Assembly (NCBI GenBank): GCA_025917655.1
Contig: CP084608.1
Span: 372,001-436,000, forward strand
Direction: 5' to 3'
Length of the DNA stretch: 64,000 nt
DNA from: Chlorella sorokiniana
Taxonomy: Eukaryota > Chlorophyta > Trebouxiophyceae > Chlorellales > Chlorellaceae
The position numbers and the translations under genes are program-made. The notes beneath the pieces were generated by a model. That model made no database searches. It worked only from the letters and a program-made list of their open reading frames with translations, and was not told the origin of the DNA. This document shows positions 1 through 13,237 of the stretch, piece by piece (the stretch's first letter is position 1; each line of letters opens with the position of its first letter).

Positions 1-1472
1 GCAGCAGCAGCAGCAGGGGCAGGGGCAGGCTGGCCATGAGCAGCTGCAGGGTGAGGAGCGGCGAGGGGGAGGGGCGATCCTGGCTGCGCCGCACGCTCCC
101 ATCGCCCAGCCAGGCAGGCGTTCTTTGGAGGCCCCACCACGCCCGCCAAGGCCGAGCAGCGCTTGCCGCCTGGCGACCCTGCAGCACCGCCTGCAGAGGC
201 TTCACGCGGGCAGCGTCTGTTGCCAGCCCGCCCGCAGAGACGCATGAAGCTTCCAGAAGCGTGCAGCGCGCAGAGCTTGAGCGGACCGCGGCCGCGGAGA
301 TGCCAGCCTCGCTGGCCGAGCAGCCGCTGCCCTCGCCCTTGCCGCCGTTGCCGCTGGCGCAACCAGCCCTGGCAGCCCGCGGCGGCGGCGCAGCTTTGGT
401 GTGCCCCTCAGTCCCGGATCCATGGCCGTCTCCCTCATCACATCCCAGGCTGAGTGGGATGCGCTGAGCGTGAGCAGCACGAGGCCCCGGCACAGCGGGC
501 ACAGCACGCCACTGCCGCATGGCGGCGGCGGCCTCGCCGCTCCCCCTGCGACGAACGCCGGCTTCAGCCCCGGCAGCCACCGCGTCCGGCTGCAGGGTGA
601 TTCAGAGGCGGAGGATGAGGGGGAGGGGGAGAGGGCACCGCAGCTGCAGCAGGTGGCGGTGCCGCAAGCAGCCATATCAAAGTACTGCCGCTCAAGGGCC
701 TCACCATGTTTTGGGCTTCTGCCCGCACAGGTGAGGACGGGGAGGGGGCAATGGGAGGGCATGATGACAGCATCACAACCAACTTGTGTGTGTGTGTGGT
801 GGGGGGGGGATAGGGGGGGCGCGCGATCGCCCCTCTCTTGCTTTCTTGGATGTCTTAAGTGAATGGCTTGCACATCTCCATGTTGCCTCAGGCTGCCCTT
901 CTGTTTGCCCCCTCGCTGGCACCACCCAGCAGGTGATGGCGCCGCCGAAGTCTTCCAAGCCATTGTTCAAGCGGTGGTTGACGAGCGGCAGCATCATGGG
1001 CAGCAGCAGCAGCAGCTGGGACCCAGCGGGCCGGGTGGCAACAGCGTCAGCTCGACCTTGGTGCGGCAGGGGGAGGGGCTGGAGCAGGGCAGGGCAGGCA
1101 GCAAGCCGCTTGCCTTGCAGAGCCCAGAAGGGCCACGCTGGGCGCGGCACGCAGCCCCGGCACAACGCAGGCCGCCCCCAGCGAGCAGCCAGCGCGGCAG
1201 GCAGGGCAGCGGCCGGCATCTGCCTACAGCGACCGCACCCCAGACTCTGGCTCCGCCACCGCCGCTTCCGAGCACATCAGAAGCGCCTCTGCGCAAGCAG
1301 GGGCCGTCTGGGGCTCTGGGCTTGCGCAGCCAGGGAGCCGCCCGGCAGCGGCGGTGGCGCGCAGATCACCAGCGCACGTGGCAGGGCCGGCCGGGAGTAT
1401 CAGTTTGGCGTGGCTGATTTCGAGGGCGGCGTGCGCAGGCCCTCCGAGGAGCAGCCGTGCTGCATCAGCTGA
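1..1472 (+). CDS. Unrecognised low-complexity protein, 3' part of a gene cut by the window start
   Basis: I do not recognise this gene and its direction is only inferred. Plus-strand open frames have coding-like composition: a Gln/Gly stretch at the left edge, an Ala/Pro-rich stretch at about 210-420, and an acidic patch (GDSEAEDEGEGE) at about 595-635. The acidic exon ends at 730 at a good donor, CACAG|GTGAGG. A downstream exon from about 920 reads AAEVFQAIVQAVVDERQHH followed by a Gln run, then Ser/Pro/Arg-rich sequence. The last open frame stops at 1470-1472 after EEQPCCIS. The frame changes at about 415 and again before the end. This fits the missing-base pattern seen elsewhere in the window, but it also means exon borders are uncertain. 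No domain, signal peptide or membrane segment is visible. It could equally be non-coding low-complexity DNA. Confidence 0.3.
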
Positions 1473-1919
1473 ACATGCGTTTCTTTGTTTTAAGCTGCCG
1501 TGGCATACCTCCTGCAGAGCAACACAGCGCATGAGAGGCCTGCACCTGAGGCTTGCGTGTTGGCTGCTGATCTTACTGGTGCAGCAGTAGGGTGCAACTG
1601 TGCCAGTTGGCGCTCTCGTCCTACTTTGCAGTTTCAGCTGAGTAGCTGAGCTTATCTTGCAGAGCATGCAGACTGCTCTGATCTTCATGAGGCTGCGCTG
1701 CGGTCGCATTCAGCGAGGCAATGCCACATGCTGGGCCACAAGCAACCCAGGAAATAAGCAGGCGCAGCAATGCCACCTGCATCGACATGCGCTGCCGGCA
1801 CATCAACATGCATTACATGAGCTGTACAGCTATCAACCAACTTGCAGGGGCTGGCATGAGCACACACCCCACCAGCGCTTTGTTTCCGAGAGGGCAGCAG
1901 CTGCCTGGCTGCAGCCTGC
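1473..1919. other. Gap between convergent gene ends
   Basis: No gene is recognised here. The stretch lies between the presumed 3' end of the partial plus-strand gene and the stop of the minus-strand secreted protein. The open frames are short and compositionally random. It probably holds two 3' untranslated regions. Confidence 0.4.
1813..1817 (-). terminator. Putative TGTAA poly(A) signal of the secreted orphan
   Basis: TGTAA reads on the minus strand about 100 bases after the stop codon of the secreted protein. TGTAA is the established green-algal poly(A) signal. A five-base match can be chance, so this is tentative. Confidence 0.35.
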
Positions 1920-2890
1920 TCAAGTGCACGTGAACGAGCTGGAGGGCTGGCCGCCCTCAACCAGGGTGAGCACGTTCAGGGGAGTGCCCAGCGCCAGGCT
2001 GGACTCGGCAAAATCGACGGCGGGGCAGCTCTCCCCACGGTGCGCGTGTCGAAAGAGGTTGCATCAATGCCTCTGCTGTAGACCAGAGTCAGCTGCAGGG
2101 CAGGAGCGCCAAGCGTGGGATGGTGGACAGCGCTGCGGGGGCTCCCCGCCCGGTGGGCTGCGAGCACAAGTCTCCTTGCTCCCAGCAGCATGTTTGCCTT
2201 GAGGGATCCCAGCTTGGCGGCAGGCAGCCCCGGGGCTGTGGGCCCACAGCCAACCCCACCCGGTTTCCGGTGCGGTGGAACGCCACACAAGCAGCTCCGG
2301 CCCTGGGGCGCAGTGAGCCTGTGTTGAAAACGTAGCCCGCCCCTGGGCCCTCGCAGAACGTGTTGCCCACGGCCCTGTAGGTGTTGACCTGTTCAGATGG
2401 CACGTCGGCGGCCGAAGAGGGGACGGTCTCGTTGCACAGGTACCCAATCTCAGTGAAGGTGCCGCCCCTGATGGTGATGTCCTCGCAGTGCTCCTCCGCA
2501 AAGAAGCCTGCACAAGCACACGCGAGGCAGCGCATCCAGTGGACATGCGACCGCATGAGCGCGAGCTGAAGCCTGAAGGGTGATCGGGAGCGAAGCCGCA
2601 GAGCCATGCATTCACCGAGTTCAACAGAGAAAAACCTAAAAGTGAACTGAAGGCCTTCTTCCCACTGAAGGCCTTCTCCCAATGTTCCGATGTAACTGCA
2701 CCCCCTGACACTCGCCTTGGGCAGGCAGGTCGCCGGCGGAGATGGGGCCCAGGCGCCAGTGGCCCTGCATCTCGTTGGGGTACTGCCCGCCCGTCTCCCT
2801 GGTCTGCAGGCTGGCTGTGTTCACCTGCTGGCCCGCTGCGCCAGCCGACACCAGCAGCACAGCGATGAGAATGCATGCGGTACGCTGCAT
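1920..2890 (-). CDS. Small secreted Cys-containing protein of unknown function
   Basis: Three exons fit: 2890-2710, 2507-2260 and 2092-1920. Splice phases agree and the result is about 200 residues. The ATG at 2890 opens a clear signal peptide (MQRTACILIAVLLVSAGAAG), so the product is likely secreted or luminal. The mature part reads HCEDITIRGGTFTEIGYLCN and GNTFCEGPGAGYVFNTGS and holds several cysteines, possibly disulphide-bonded. The C-terminus is VEGGQPSSSFTCT. In exon 3 one G seems to be missing from the GGGG at 2033-2036, because the frame before it (IDATSFDTRTVG) and after it (ESCPAVDFAESS) are both clearly coding. No known domain is recognised. The gene lies tail-to-tail with the partial gene to its left. 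Confidence 0.55.
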
Positions 2891-3905
2891 CACCCTGCAA
2901 AGAATCCAGGCAGCCGGGAGGGTGTCAGTTCGTCCAGATGGCGATCTCCAGTCTCGGATGTGTGGACCCTTGCAGTGAAGAGCAGCTGGAGTTCTGAGCA
3001 GAGCACAGCCCAGGCCAAAAGCCTGCAGAGATCTGCGGCCAAGGCGGCTGAAGCGCGCCGGTCCCGCCGCTAGGGCCGGGTTCGCTCTTGCCACAAACCC
3101 AAGGGCTTACGAGCTTACGAGCCCCATCCCGGCAGCGCGCCTCTTTCACCTGTGTTTCAGCCGGGAAGGCTGTGGAGCCAACTTGTATCAGGCCTGTTGT
3201 GCCTTGGACGCCTTTAAATGCCCTTGGAGAGCACAGCGCAATCCGAGATGACACTGCAACGCGGGATGATGCGAGGATCAGCATTCAATGCCATTGCAAT
3301 GGGTGCTACCAGCAGTACATCCCTCGGACGCCACGCTGGGTTGCGCTGTGCCCACCTGCCTGAGTTGGGTTATGACCAGCAACCAAGCACCGCCGCACAT
3401 CTTGATGGCTTCTCAAACGGCTGATGCTGTCAACCAGCGAAGGCATCGTCAGTGACGTCGGGCTGGCAGCCCAGCGCAGGTGTGGCATGCGGCGCAAACG
3501 GTGCACTCATGCAGACTGCTGCCAGCATGGCTTACTGGCCTTGGGCGGCAATACTTCCTGGCAGTGTACTGTGACCCGCAAACTTCCCTGCTCAAGCTTG
3601 ATTCGAGTCGTTGGGCGGGGCCACAGTGGCGGATTCGCTGGCCGCGCCAAGCAAGAAGCCCGGAAGGCAGAATGCAGGGGCAGAGGCCTGGCAGCCACCA
3701 TTTGCCGCTGTTCCCAATGCTCTTTTGCGACACTGTTAGAACACGCCTGATCTGCAGAACTGCCGCAAGTGCACCTTCAAGCTGCTATACAGGAAACGCC
3801 CGCTGGTGGAGCAGCCCCCAGAGGCTGTGCACCCCTCACAAGCTGGTGCTGCTCCACGCCAGCAGACCTCGACAGCTCCACACTAGCCCGCCAACCTCCA
3901 GCACA
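2891..3905. other. About 1 kb between two minus-strand genes; no gene seen
   Basis: This stretch lies upstream of the secreted orphan and downstream of RAD50. It should contain the orphan's promoter and the RAD50 3' untranslated region. Several 60-200-codon open frames exist on both strands, but none has an initiator in a sensible context, a domain or coding-like composition. Confidence 0.4.
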
Positions 3906-6900
3906 TCACTCCATGATGTCCTCCTGCGCGATGTGCGAGTGCTGGCGTTCGTCCTTGGTTATGCGCCACATGTACTCGGCATGCTCGCGGGTGCCGATAA
4001 GGCGCGCAAACTGCGGAGCACAAGGGCGCGGCTGGATGCTTGTGTGAGGGTGGGTGGGGGTGGGGGCAGGGTCGCGCTTGGCTGGGGCAGGCCGGCCGCT
4101 GCTAGCCTGCTCTGAGGTGCAGCAACTGCCCAGCCGCAGGAGCAGGGGGTTGCTGGGGAAGCAGCGCTGCACCTGTTCGTCATGAGTGATGACCACCAGC
4201 TGGAAGTTTTCCTGCAGAAAACACCGATTTGATAGAAGAGTTTGAGGGGCAGATAAAGAGGGAGGAGCGGGTTGAAGCCGCCTGGCAAGTGCGGCGCGCG
4301 CAGCGCACCAGCGGCCGGCCAGCAAAGTGCAGGGTGATGAGCGAGGAGCGGCGGGCAGTGGCAGCGGCAAGCATCGCGCGCCTGGTCACGCCGGGCAAGC
4401 ATGATCGACCGCAGAGCCTCCGCCAGGCTGGCGCTGTTGTCTGTGTGTGGGTGGGTGTGTGGGGGGGGGCAGCCAGCCAGTGAGTGATGCTTCGTGGCTG
4501 AGGAGCTGTGCCTGGTGGCCTCCCCACATCCGCACACAGGGCCCGCAGCAGCAGCGGGCCCCAAACCCCACAACTCCCCATTCCGTCTGGCCGGCAGCAC
4601 AAGCGGGCGAGATGGCTGCAGCGCGCGAGGCACAGACATGCGAGTGCGGGCGCATCGCCGCCGCCAGCTGCAGGGGCACCCACCCGCATCCAGGTTGGTT
4701 GTGGGCTCATCCAGAGCGAGGATGCCGCAGTTCAAGCAGAACGTCTCTGCCAGCGCCAGCCGGATGATCAGGCAGGCCAGCACCTGCGGTGTAAAACAGC
4801 AACGCAGCATCGGTCTGCGCTTTTCTTAAGACCGGTGGGGGTGCTTCCAGGGCTCACGGCCGCTTTGACAACCTGCTAGCAAAAGCTGCGGCCAGCAATA
4901 GCTCCCCCACCCCGCCTCTCCCTTCTCCCTATATACAAGCAACAAGCGGCTCGCCTTTTGTCCCGCTGAGCAGCGGCCGCGCATGTCCAGCTCCGCGCCG
5001 CCCGTGTGCATGACGACGCGGTAGTTGTAAGAGCGGCCCGCGGCGCCCTCCTGGTCAGCCTTGATCTGGGACGTGTGTGTGGGGGGATGGGGGGGGGCAG
5101 GGTAGAGCGGTGGTGGGTGGGCGGGTGGGCGGGTTCGTGGGTGTGACTTTGGTTTGCGGTGAGTGGTAAAAGTGCGCGGCGAAGCGGCACGCTGGGGCTC
5201 TCAACTCAGCAATGGGGTAAAGCGCTCGAGAATGCCCCCAAGCACCTCGACCATGGCCCCACCCCTTCAGCAAGACTAATGCAACACTTCCAAAACCAGT
5301 TGTGCATGGCTACAGCATTCCCACGCTTCCGCCGTGGCCGGGCGCACCTGGATGTAGTCAATGTCGGAGTTGCGGTACGTCTTCTGCCACAGCTCCTTCA
5401 CTATCGCGTTGATGTCCGCCATCTTGGAGGTGTGGAACGACAGCAGCGCCTTCTCCAGGGCCTGCATGAGTGTGTGTAGAAGGGGCCCAGGGGAAAGGTG
5501 GAGGGGGCACAAGGTAAACGGCGGGTTCCACGCAGACCTGGAGCAGCTGGGCACAGGAGATGGAACTGTGTGCGGAATGGCTGGAACAGGATGGCAGCAG
5601 CCGACAAGAAGACGGCGGCAAGGACTCGCGGGAGGCTCCAACGCATGCAGCCTCCGCCCGGGAGCGTTTGGTTGGGTGGTGCCTGCAGTACAAGCAGTAC
5701 ATTCAAGCAGTACCTTGTGGTACTTCTCCAGGTCGCTGTTGGCCATCTCCGTGGTTTTCAGCCCCACCACCTCCGCCCTGTACCGCTCGTCGATGTCGGC
5801 GTACTGCGCCACCTCCAGCTCAGAGCGGCACGTCGCCACCTGGCACGGAGGGATAGGAAAGGTGCGTGCAGGGAGGAGAAAGCGGGGATGGGGCTCACAC
5901 TGGCCATCTGCTGACCAGTGGCTGGCCGGCATTACGCTTACCAGCCTGGCTGCGCAGAATGGGAGCGGCGCAGTCTGGCTTGAAGCGCACGCCATCCCAC
6001 GCAAGCTGGCAGCCAGCGTGCAACAGGCACAAGGCGCAGCGCGGCCTTTCCAGCGCACTCCATTGCCAAAGAAGCAGAAGAGTCGCAGAAAGCCGCACCC
6101 GCTCCAGTATGCTGCCCAGCGCGCCTTGCTTCATTGCGCGCTCAGTGCGCAGGCGCTGCAGGGCCGACTCCACTCGCGAAAACTCCTCCTCGATCGCCGC
6201 CTTGCTGCCCACCTGCACAAGCACGCATCGGGAACGGCAGGCAGGCGCTGTTCATAGCAACAGCTATCGACAGGTCGCAAGGCGCAAACACAGCTCTTCA
6301 ACAGTTGACAGGCTTAGACGGACGGCAAGAAAACTGCAGGCTGCGAGCTGCTCTCAAATGCAGCAAGCGCAGGACCAGTCGGGCAGCACGCAGCTGAGGC
6401 AGCTATCGCACGTTGCCCTGCGCCGCGCCAAGGCGGTCGATCGTTGCCGCCAGCTCAGCCTCCTGCCGCTTGCTGCGCTGGTAGGCGAGCAGATCTTCGA
6501 TCTGCAGGGCAGCATGACCACAGCAGGCACAAAGCGTGAGCACAGCATACGAGCAGCATGAGCAGGCACATGCTCAATCAAAGCTTGCCATCGATCGCGG
6601 CACAGCAAAAAGAGTGGCAAGAACACTGCAGGCAGCTGGGACTGGCTGGCCACGCAGGCCCCAAAGCTGGCCGCTCGCCTGTCGCTTGGTCTCCTTCTGG
6701 TTGTTCTGGTCCAGTTCCAGTTCCCGCTGCTCCGCCTGGAGTGCCTGCAGGCAATGAAGGTGGCCAAGCGTGTATAACCCTGGTGATGGCCAGTCGGCTC
6801 GAGGACGGCAGCAGGGCTCTTGCAGAGCCGGGGGCAAGACGTTGCACCCATCCCTGAATCACTGGGCCCCCAGCACAGCCCCCCAGTACTCACGCTCAGC

Positions 6901-9900
6901 CAAAACCTGCATCGTGTGGAACAGGCCCCCTCGCACCTTGAGCCGCGCGTCGCCCGCCTCCTGCTGCTGGCGCAGCGCATCCAGCGCCGCGTTTACCTTG
7001 GCCAGCTGCTGCGCCTTGCCCTGAGGGGAGCACATGGAGGAAGGGCAAGCAAAGCAAAGCAGGTGGAGGTCCAGGGTTAATGCCGCGATTGCCTGCCGAT
7101 CTCCCTCTGCCAAAAGAGGCAAGGCTCGATGCCTCTCTGGCACCGCCCTGCAGACCTTGCTGCCCTGCCTTGGCCTGGCCCTGTGATGTGCACCGCAGCA
7201 GCGTTGCGGCGGCACCAAAGCTGCGCCACGGCGCGGTACCACCCACCAGCGATACGTATTCGTCCACCGCCCGCTGCTTGGCGCCCAGCTGCGTGTCCCA
7301 GGTGTGCAGCTCCCGCAGCCGCGCCTCCAGCTGCGCCTCCGCTGCCGCCATCTCCCGCCGCTTGCCCTCGCGCTCACTGCAAGCGACAGGGCAGGGTTAG
7401 CGTGGCGTGACGGGGATTGCGGCAAGGAGTTGGGAAGCTCATGCAGGATGGGATGTGAAAGAACCGCAGGTCTGGCAGGCGACGGCCTCCATTTACTTTA
7501 AGCAGCTGCCAAACCAGACCAGCAGCCTGTGCCTTTAACCAGGCTGCGCTGGAGTGTTGCCTCCCGCTGTGCTGCCACCCAGCTGACAGTGAGGCGAGCG
7601 CTTGCCACCCCGCAGCAGCAAGGCAGCGACGCACCGCTGCAGCTCGGCTCGGCGCTGCTCCAGCGGCTGGCGCTGGCGCAGCAGCTCTGCGGCCTCCGCC
7701 TGCAGCGCGTCGTTCTGGGCTCCCAGGTCCCGGATCTGTGCCTCTGCGGGCAGGGTGCCGGAGGAGGAGCGAAAAAAATAAAACAAAAGCGAGCAGTGAG
7801 CTTCGGGTGCACAAGGCCACAGCAACAACAGCACAGCGCTCAGCAGCGCAGGCTTCTCCGGATGGCTGCGAAGCGCAGACCAGCCGGTGGTGAGTGCAGG
7901 CAGCGAGCGCAGCGGGGAGCAGGGGAGGAGGCAGCGGGCAGCGAGCACAGCGCACCCAGCGCGGCGCGCTTCTCGGCGGCGGCGCCCAGCCGCATCGACT
8001 CCTCTCGCGCCTTGTGGTACTCGCTGCGCACGTGGGCCACCTCGTCGCTGCGGAGCGGAAGGAAGAAGGAAAGGCGACAGATCAGTGCACTTGACATGGG
8101 TGGCGCATTCCATGCGGGCCATACACCACAGGAGGCGGTTCCCACTAACCATATCAGGCAGGCAAGCAGGACGGTGTACAGAACAGTAGGAGCTGAGGAG
8201 GGGACTGCAGGCGTGGGCCAGCCAAGAGGGGTGGGGCATGACGCAACGCAAGCAGGGCTCGAGCCCACCGCTCACCGCAGGCGGGCCTGCCGCCGCTGCG
8301 CCTCGTCCCTCTGCAGCTCCAGCGCCGCCTTGCGCCGCTCCACGTCCTCCAGCTCAGCATCCACGTCACCCACTGCACGACCAAAGCAGGGCCACAGCAC
8401 GCACAGCACGAACACGACGTGACTACAGCACGAGCGTGTGCTCACGAGTGCCGCCCACGCATTGCACTGCGCAACGCAACAAAGAAGCCGAGACAACAAA
8501 CAGCATCAGCCACTGAGCCCCCTGGGGCGCCCGGTCGGCAGGCTGCACAGGCTGCTGACCCCCTAACTGCAGCACACCTGTGCGCGTGGCGGCAGTGGCT
8601 GCTGAATCGGCTTTCAGACGCTCGACCTCAGCCCGCCGGTCCCTGCAGGCAGTAACACAAACAAAACAATGCACGCAGCTTAAATGCAGCCCAAGCAACT
8701 TTCAGCGCTGTAAAGGCAACCTGACAGCATGCAACAGTGCAGCCCGCATGGTTGCGGGAGCAGCGGTTTCAAGGCGAAAAGGGGTTGAGCAGCGGCCAGC
8801 TGCGGCTGCAGGGGGCGCGCCTGATCTCCCGAGCCAGCTCTGAGACAGGACCCAGCGCCTCCAGAACCCGCCGCCCCTCCTGCAGGTTGGAGTGGAGGCA
8901 GAGAAGGTAGGAGCAAACGGTTGGGACCAATGTTGTCAAAAGCCCCGTAGCAGTTGCAACGTTGTACACATCGGCAGGCCTGCATGAAAAGCGCTCGAGC
9001 GCATGCCAGCCAGGTAGATGCGATGAGAAAGAAAGAAAGGCGGTGCAACAAGGCGGCAGCCCCACCGCCAGCTCAGCCTCGGCGGCCGCCGCCGTCTCCT
9101 GCACTTCCTCCAGCTCCTCCTGGCTCTTCTGCGGTACATAAGCAGTACAAGACATAAAACTGCAGGGGAACGCTGCTTGATTGCTGCATGCACGTCCAAG
9201 AGCATGTGTGAGAGCTGCTGCCTGAGCATGCGGCTCCTTGAGAGCGGCGCATGCATGCGCATTGGCAAAAGCGGTAGTGCCAGTGGGGCTCAGCGTGCAC
9301 AGCGTGCTGACCTGGCGGGTGGCCTCCAGGCTGGCGATGCGGTCCCGCAGCTCCGGCACGTCCTTGTGCTGCAGCGAGTCGTGCCTGCGAGGTAAGCGTT
9401 GTGTGTGTGCAAATGCGGGCAAGTGTTTGTGTGTGCAAGAATTGGCGTGCGCATGTGTGCCACTCAGCTCTAATGGCTCTGAGTATTGTGCCAAGACAAC
9501 AAAAGCCAATACGGCTCCTAGAGTTGCCCCAACCCCTCAACCTGCCCAACCCCCAATGTAATTCCCGGTGTGGCACGCGCATCGCACCTCAGCGCCACCG
9601 GCTGCAGCTGCCGTAGCTGCGCCAGCTGCCGCTGCACGCGCGCCGTCGTCTCCTGCAGCTGCGCCGTCAGCTCGGGAACCTTCGCAACCTCCGTATCCTG
9701 CCAGGTGGGAGCGAGCAAGAAAGTGCAGGTTTCAGTGGCCAGAAATCACGAAAATGGCAGGGGAAAGAGACGCCCTTGGTTTGGGACATGAGCGCTGCAA
9801 GCGCAAGCAGGTGCTGCAGGGAAGCAGCAGGCGGGTGGGCAGGCACTTGTACGAGGCGCATGCTGTGAAAGTGCAAGGGCGGGCATCCTGAGCGTGTGGA

Positions 9901-12900
9901 GACCCACACAGTCGAGCCACACAGGCGTCCCGTGCCAACCGGGGGCGCAGCATGCAGGGAGCGGAGGGCAGCGGCTCGCAGCCTTCTCGCCCAGGCGCCC
10001 CTGGCCGGTGGCGCGGCGGCCGCCGCCCACCTGTTTCTGCAGGAAGTTTTGCTGCTCGGTCGGCGATGCAAAAGGGCGGCCGCAGGTGAAGCACGCGTTG
10101 CTGGTGCGGGCAAAGTTCTTGAAGTTGGCAGCCATCGCTTCATAGGTCTTGGCCTGCGGGGTGTGCCTCAGCGGAGGGGGCGGCGGGTGTGGCTGGCACG
10201 GCTGCGTCTGACCAGTGTGCGCCTTCATCTCTAGCCACAGCCAAAGGTGGCTGGGCAGACAGTGAAGGGAAGGATTTGTTCATGCGGCAGCCATCAATAC
10301 AGCAGCTGGACGGCGGTTCCGGCAACCACGCAAGTTTGACCACACAGAAACCCGCAAAGAAGTGTCAGCGGCGCTTGTGTGCCAGGCTCACGTTCGCCAG
10401 CTGGCTCCCAGCCTTGGCCATCTCCTCTTCCGCCTGCTTAGTGATCTCCTGCAGGCGGGCAGGGGTGCTGGGGCCCGCTGGCCCCGCGTCGCCGCTGCCG
10501 CTCGCGCCCTCGCCGCCGCTGCCGCCGGCCGACGCCAGCCCTGCAGCCAGCTGGCTCGCCAGGCGGGAGCTCTCCTGTTCGGCGGCTGCCAGCTGGCGGC
10601 GGGTAGCGGCCAATGTGCCTTCTGCCTCGGACAGCTATGTGGGGCAAAGGGGCCATTGCGGTGGGGCTAAGCACCAAACAAACGAACTGAGGCCTCTGCT
10701 TTACTGGCCTGACAAGACTTGCATGTGGCACACCCGCTCACGTGCTGTGCAGCTTGCAACAAGTTCAAGGGCGGCTGCCTCGCCCGCTGCCCGACCCGCT
10801 CCACGTGTCTGCACCGCCTACCTGCGCCTGCAGCGCACGCGTGCGCTCCCCAGGCCTTGGCTCTCCCGCCGCCGCCCCTCCACCACCTGCTCCACCCGCC
10901 CCCGCAGCTGGTCCATGGGGGCAGCTCTGCGGGAGAGGGGGTGGGCAGCAGGGCTGTGTGGAACAGCTGGGCAGGCAGCTGCAGAGGGCGAGCGCAGACT
11001 CCATGAAAGGCCAGGGCTGGGCAGCCAAGTTGAATTTTGGACTGTGGAGCAGGCAGCAAGCTCATTGGCAAGCACCTGGCAGGAGCAAGTCTGGTGCAAA
11101 AGGGCCTCACCCGACTGCGCCACTGCCAGCAAGGTTGCCAGGCGGGAGCGCTGCGACAGCATCATCGTCTCCAGGCGGGACTCCTTCTGCGGTACACTTG
11201 TGGCAATGAGCGCGTGATGGGACACAGTTGCAGGGGCCTTGCCTTGCAGCAGCCACCATGCGCTCGGCTAAAGGGCGGCAGAAAGGGCGGCAAGTGCAAC
11301 AGCCACCCAACGGTGCATTGGTATTGCAGCGACACTGCAGTACCTCGCCAAGCTCCTGGATCTTGAAGCGCAGGCGGGAGGCGCCCTCGGCTGTGGCTGC
11401 CAGCTGGTCCCGCTCCTGAAGTGGGTGGGGGAGGCAAGGCAATGAACAAGCAAAGCAGGAAGGAAGGCAGGGCATCTGGGCTGCCACAGGAGCTTGCCCT
11501 GAAAGGAAAGCAGGCCAGTGAACGAACAACACAATGCAGGAACACGCAAGGGCCAGGGCAGACATGGCAAACGGGAAGCAAAAGCGCCGTGTGTCGCAGT
11601 TGGGGTCGGGAAGCGCAGGCAGCACAGAAAGCGCAGCGCCTGCTGACCTGCCGAAGTGCAGAAGCCTGAGTACCCAGCTCAGCAAGCTTCCCGGCGCACT
11701 CTCGAGCCTCGGCCTCATACCTACCAGCAAGCAAACAAGCAGGTCCGCGTCAGCATGAGCTTTCCAGCGCACCTCGATCCGCCCGAACAATAATGGAACC
11801 GCTGTCGCTGCTGCCGGCCCAGCCCCACCTGCTGCCAGCCAGCTGCGCCTGCTTGCTTTCCAAAGAGGCCTGAAGCTCCCTCTCAGCCAGCTGCGCCCCC
11901 TCCAGCATGGAAGAGTTGACTATCAAGTGCTCAAACTGAGCAGGGAGGGGGGGGGGGGCGAAAAGCTGTGGTGCAGCAGTTTGAATTTCACGCTCAAGCG
12001 CAAGCAAGGACGTGGGCCACGACGGCGGCATGCAGCTTCGATGCCCCCGTTATCCAGCTCAGCTTAGCTGCAACGTATTTCACCCCGCAATGGCAGGGCA
12101 GGAATGGAAAGCGTCCCCCCAACCTGCGCCTGCAGCTCCGAGGCGCGGCTGTTGTTGCGGTCCTGCTGCTCCCGCTTCATGCGCTGCGCCTCGTGCAGCC
12201 CCGCCAGCTCGGTGGTGACCTGGGGGCGGCGGCGGTACGGGCGGTACAGTGGTACAAACATATCGTGCAGAAAGCAGTACATGGGTTGCTCCAGCCAGGA
12301 CTGCATAAGGGCGTTGCGGCCGCACCTGGTCCACGCCCGCGCCAGGTTGTCGTCCACCTGGCGGTTGGAGGCCTTTGCGCTTTCCAGCTGCGCCTCCACC
12401 TCAGCCACGCGAGCGCGGAATGCGTCGGCCGCCGCCGCCGCCGCCGGGGCTGCGGGACAGGGGGCAGGGGAACAACCTGGTGGGGGACCGGCAGAGGGCC
12501 GCCGGCAGAGGCCGCCGGCTGCTGAAGGGCCGGAGGTGGGGGTGGGGGCTCAGACGGAAGGGGACAAGGGTGCAGGGACGCAGCATCCAACGGAAACATT
12601 GCAGCATGCCAGGCAGGCGGGCAGCAGCTGGGGCAGCGGCAACGGGGGCAGGGGCGGTAGCGGCGCACCGCCTGGCGCCAGCGAGGCGCCCGCCTGGGCG
12701 CAGACGTGGCGTGCAAAGCGTTCCAGGTCGGCCACGTTGCGCCCGTGCGCCTCAGCCTCGGCCGCCAGGCGGCCCTGCGGGGACAGCGCGGCGGCAAGGT
12801 CTGGTTCAAAACCAACAGGGCGCAGCCTTGCGGGGCTGGATGTCCAAGGGCAAGTACGCATTACGCTGAACGTTGCCTTCTCGACAAGAAGCTGGCCAGC

Positions 12901-13203
12901 CACCGCAAACGGCATCACTGGCATCAGCAGAATGCCAGCTGAGGGGCCGATACTGCAGGCCATGTACCGCACCTGTGATCGCACGTCCCGCGCGTACTGC
13001 TCCTTGGCCGCCTCCACATCTATCAGGGCGGCCTGGATCTCACGCTGCAGCCTGCATTCAATCCCGAAGCAGAGGCCAGAGCTGGTGAAATCGTCCAAGC
13101 GACAGACGGATAAACGGCCCCTCCCCCAGCGCACCCAGTCCTCACCGCCGCTGACCCGCACATATGCGCAACAGTGTGGGCATATCGTCCCCCTTCCCCT
13201 TCC

Positions 13204-13237
<34 letters not shown>

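Noticed and set aside
202-963. Long minus-strand open frame near the left edge
   Set aside because: Composition is Ala/Pro/Ser-rich as expected for an antisense shadow in GC-rich DNA, with no domain. The plus strand has better donor and acceptor sites.
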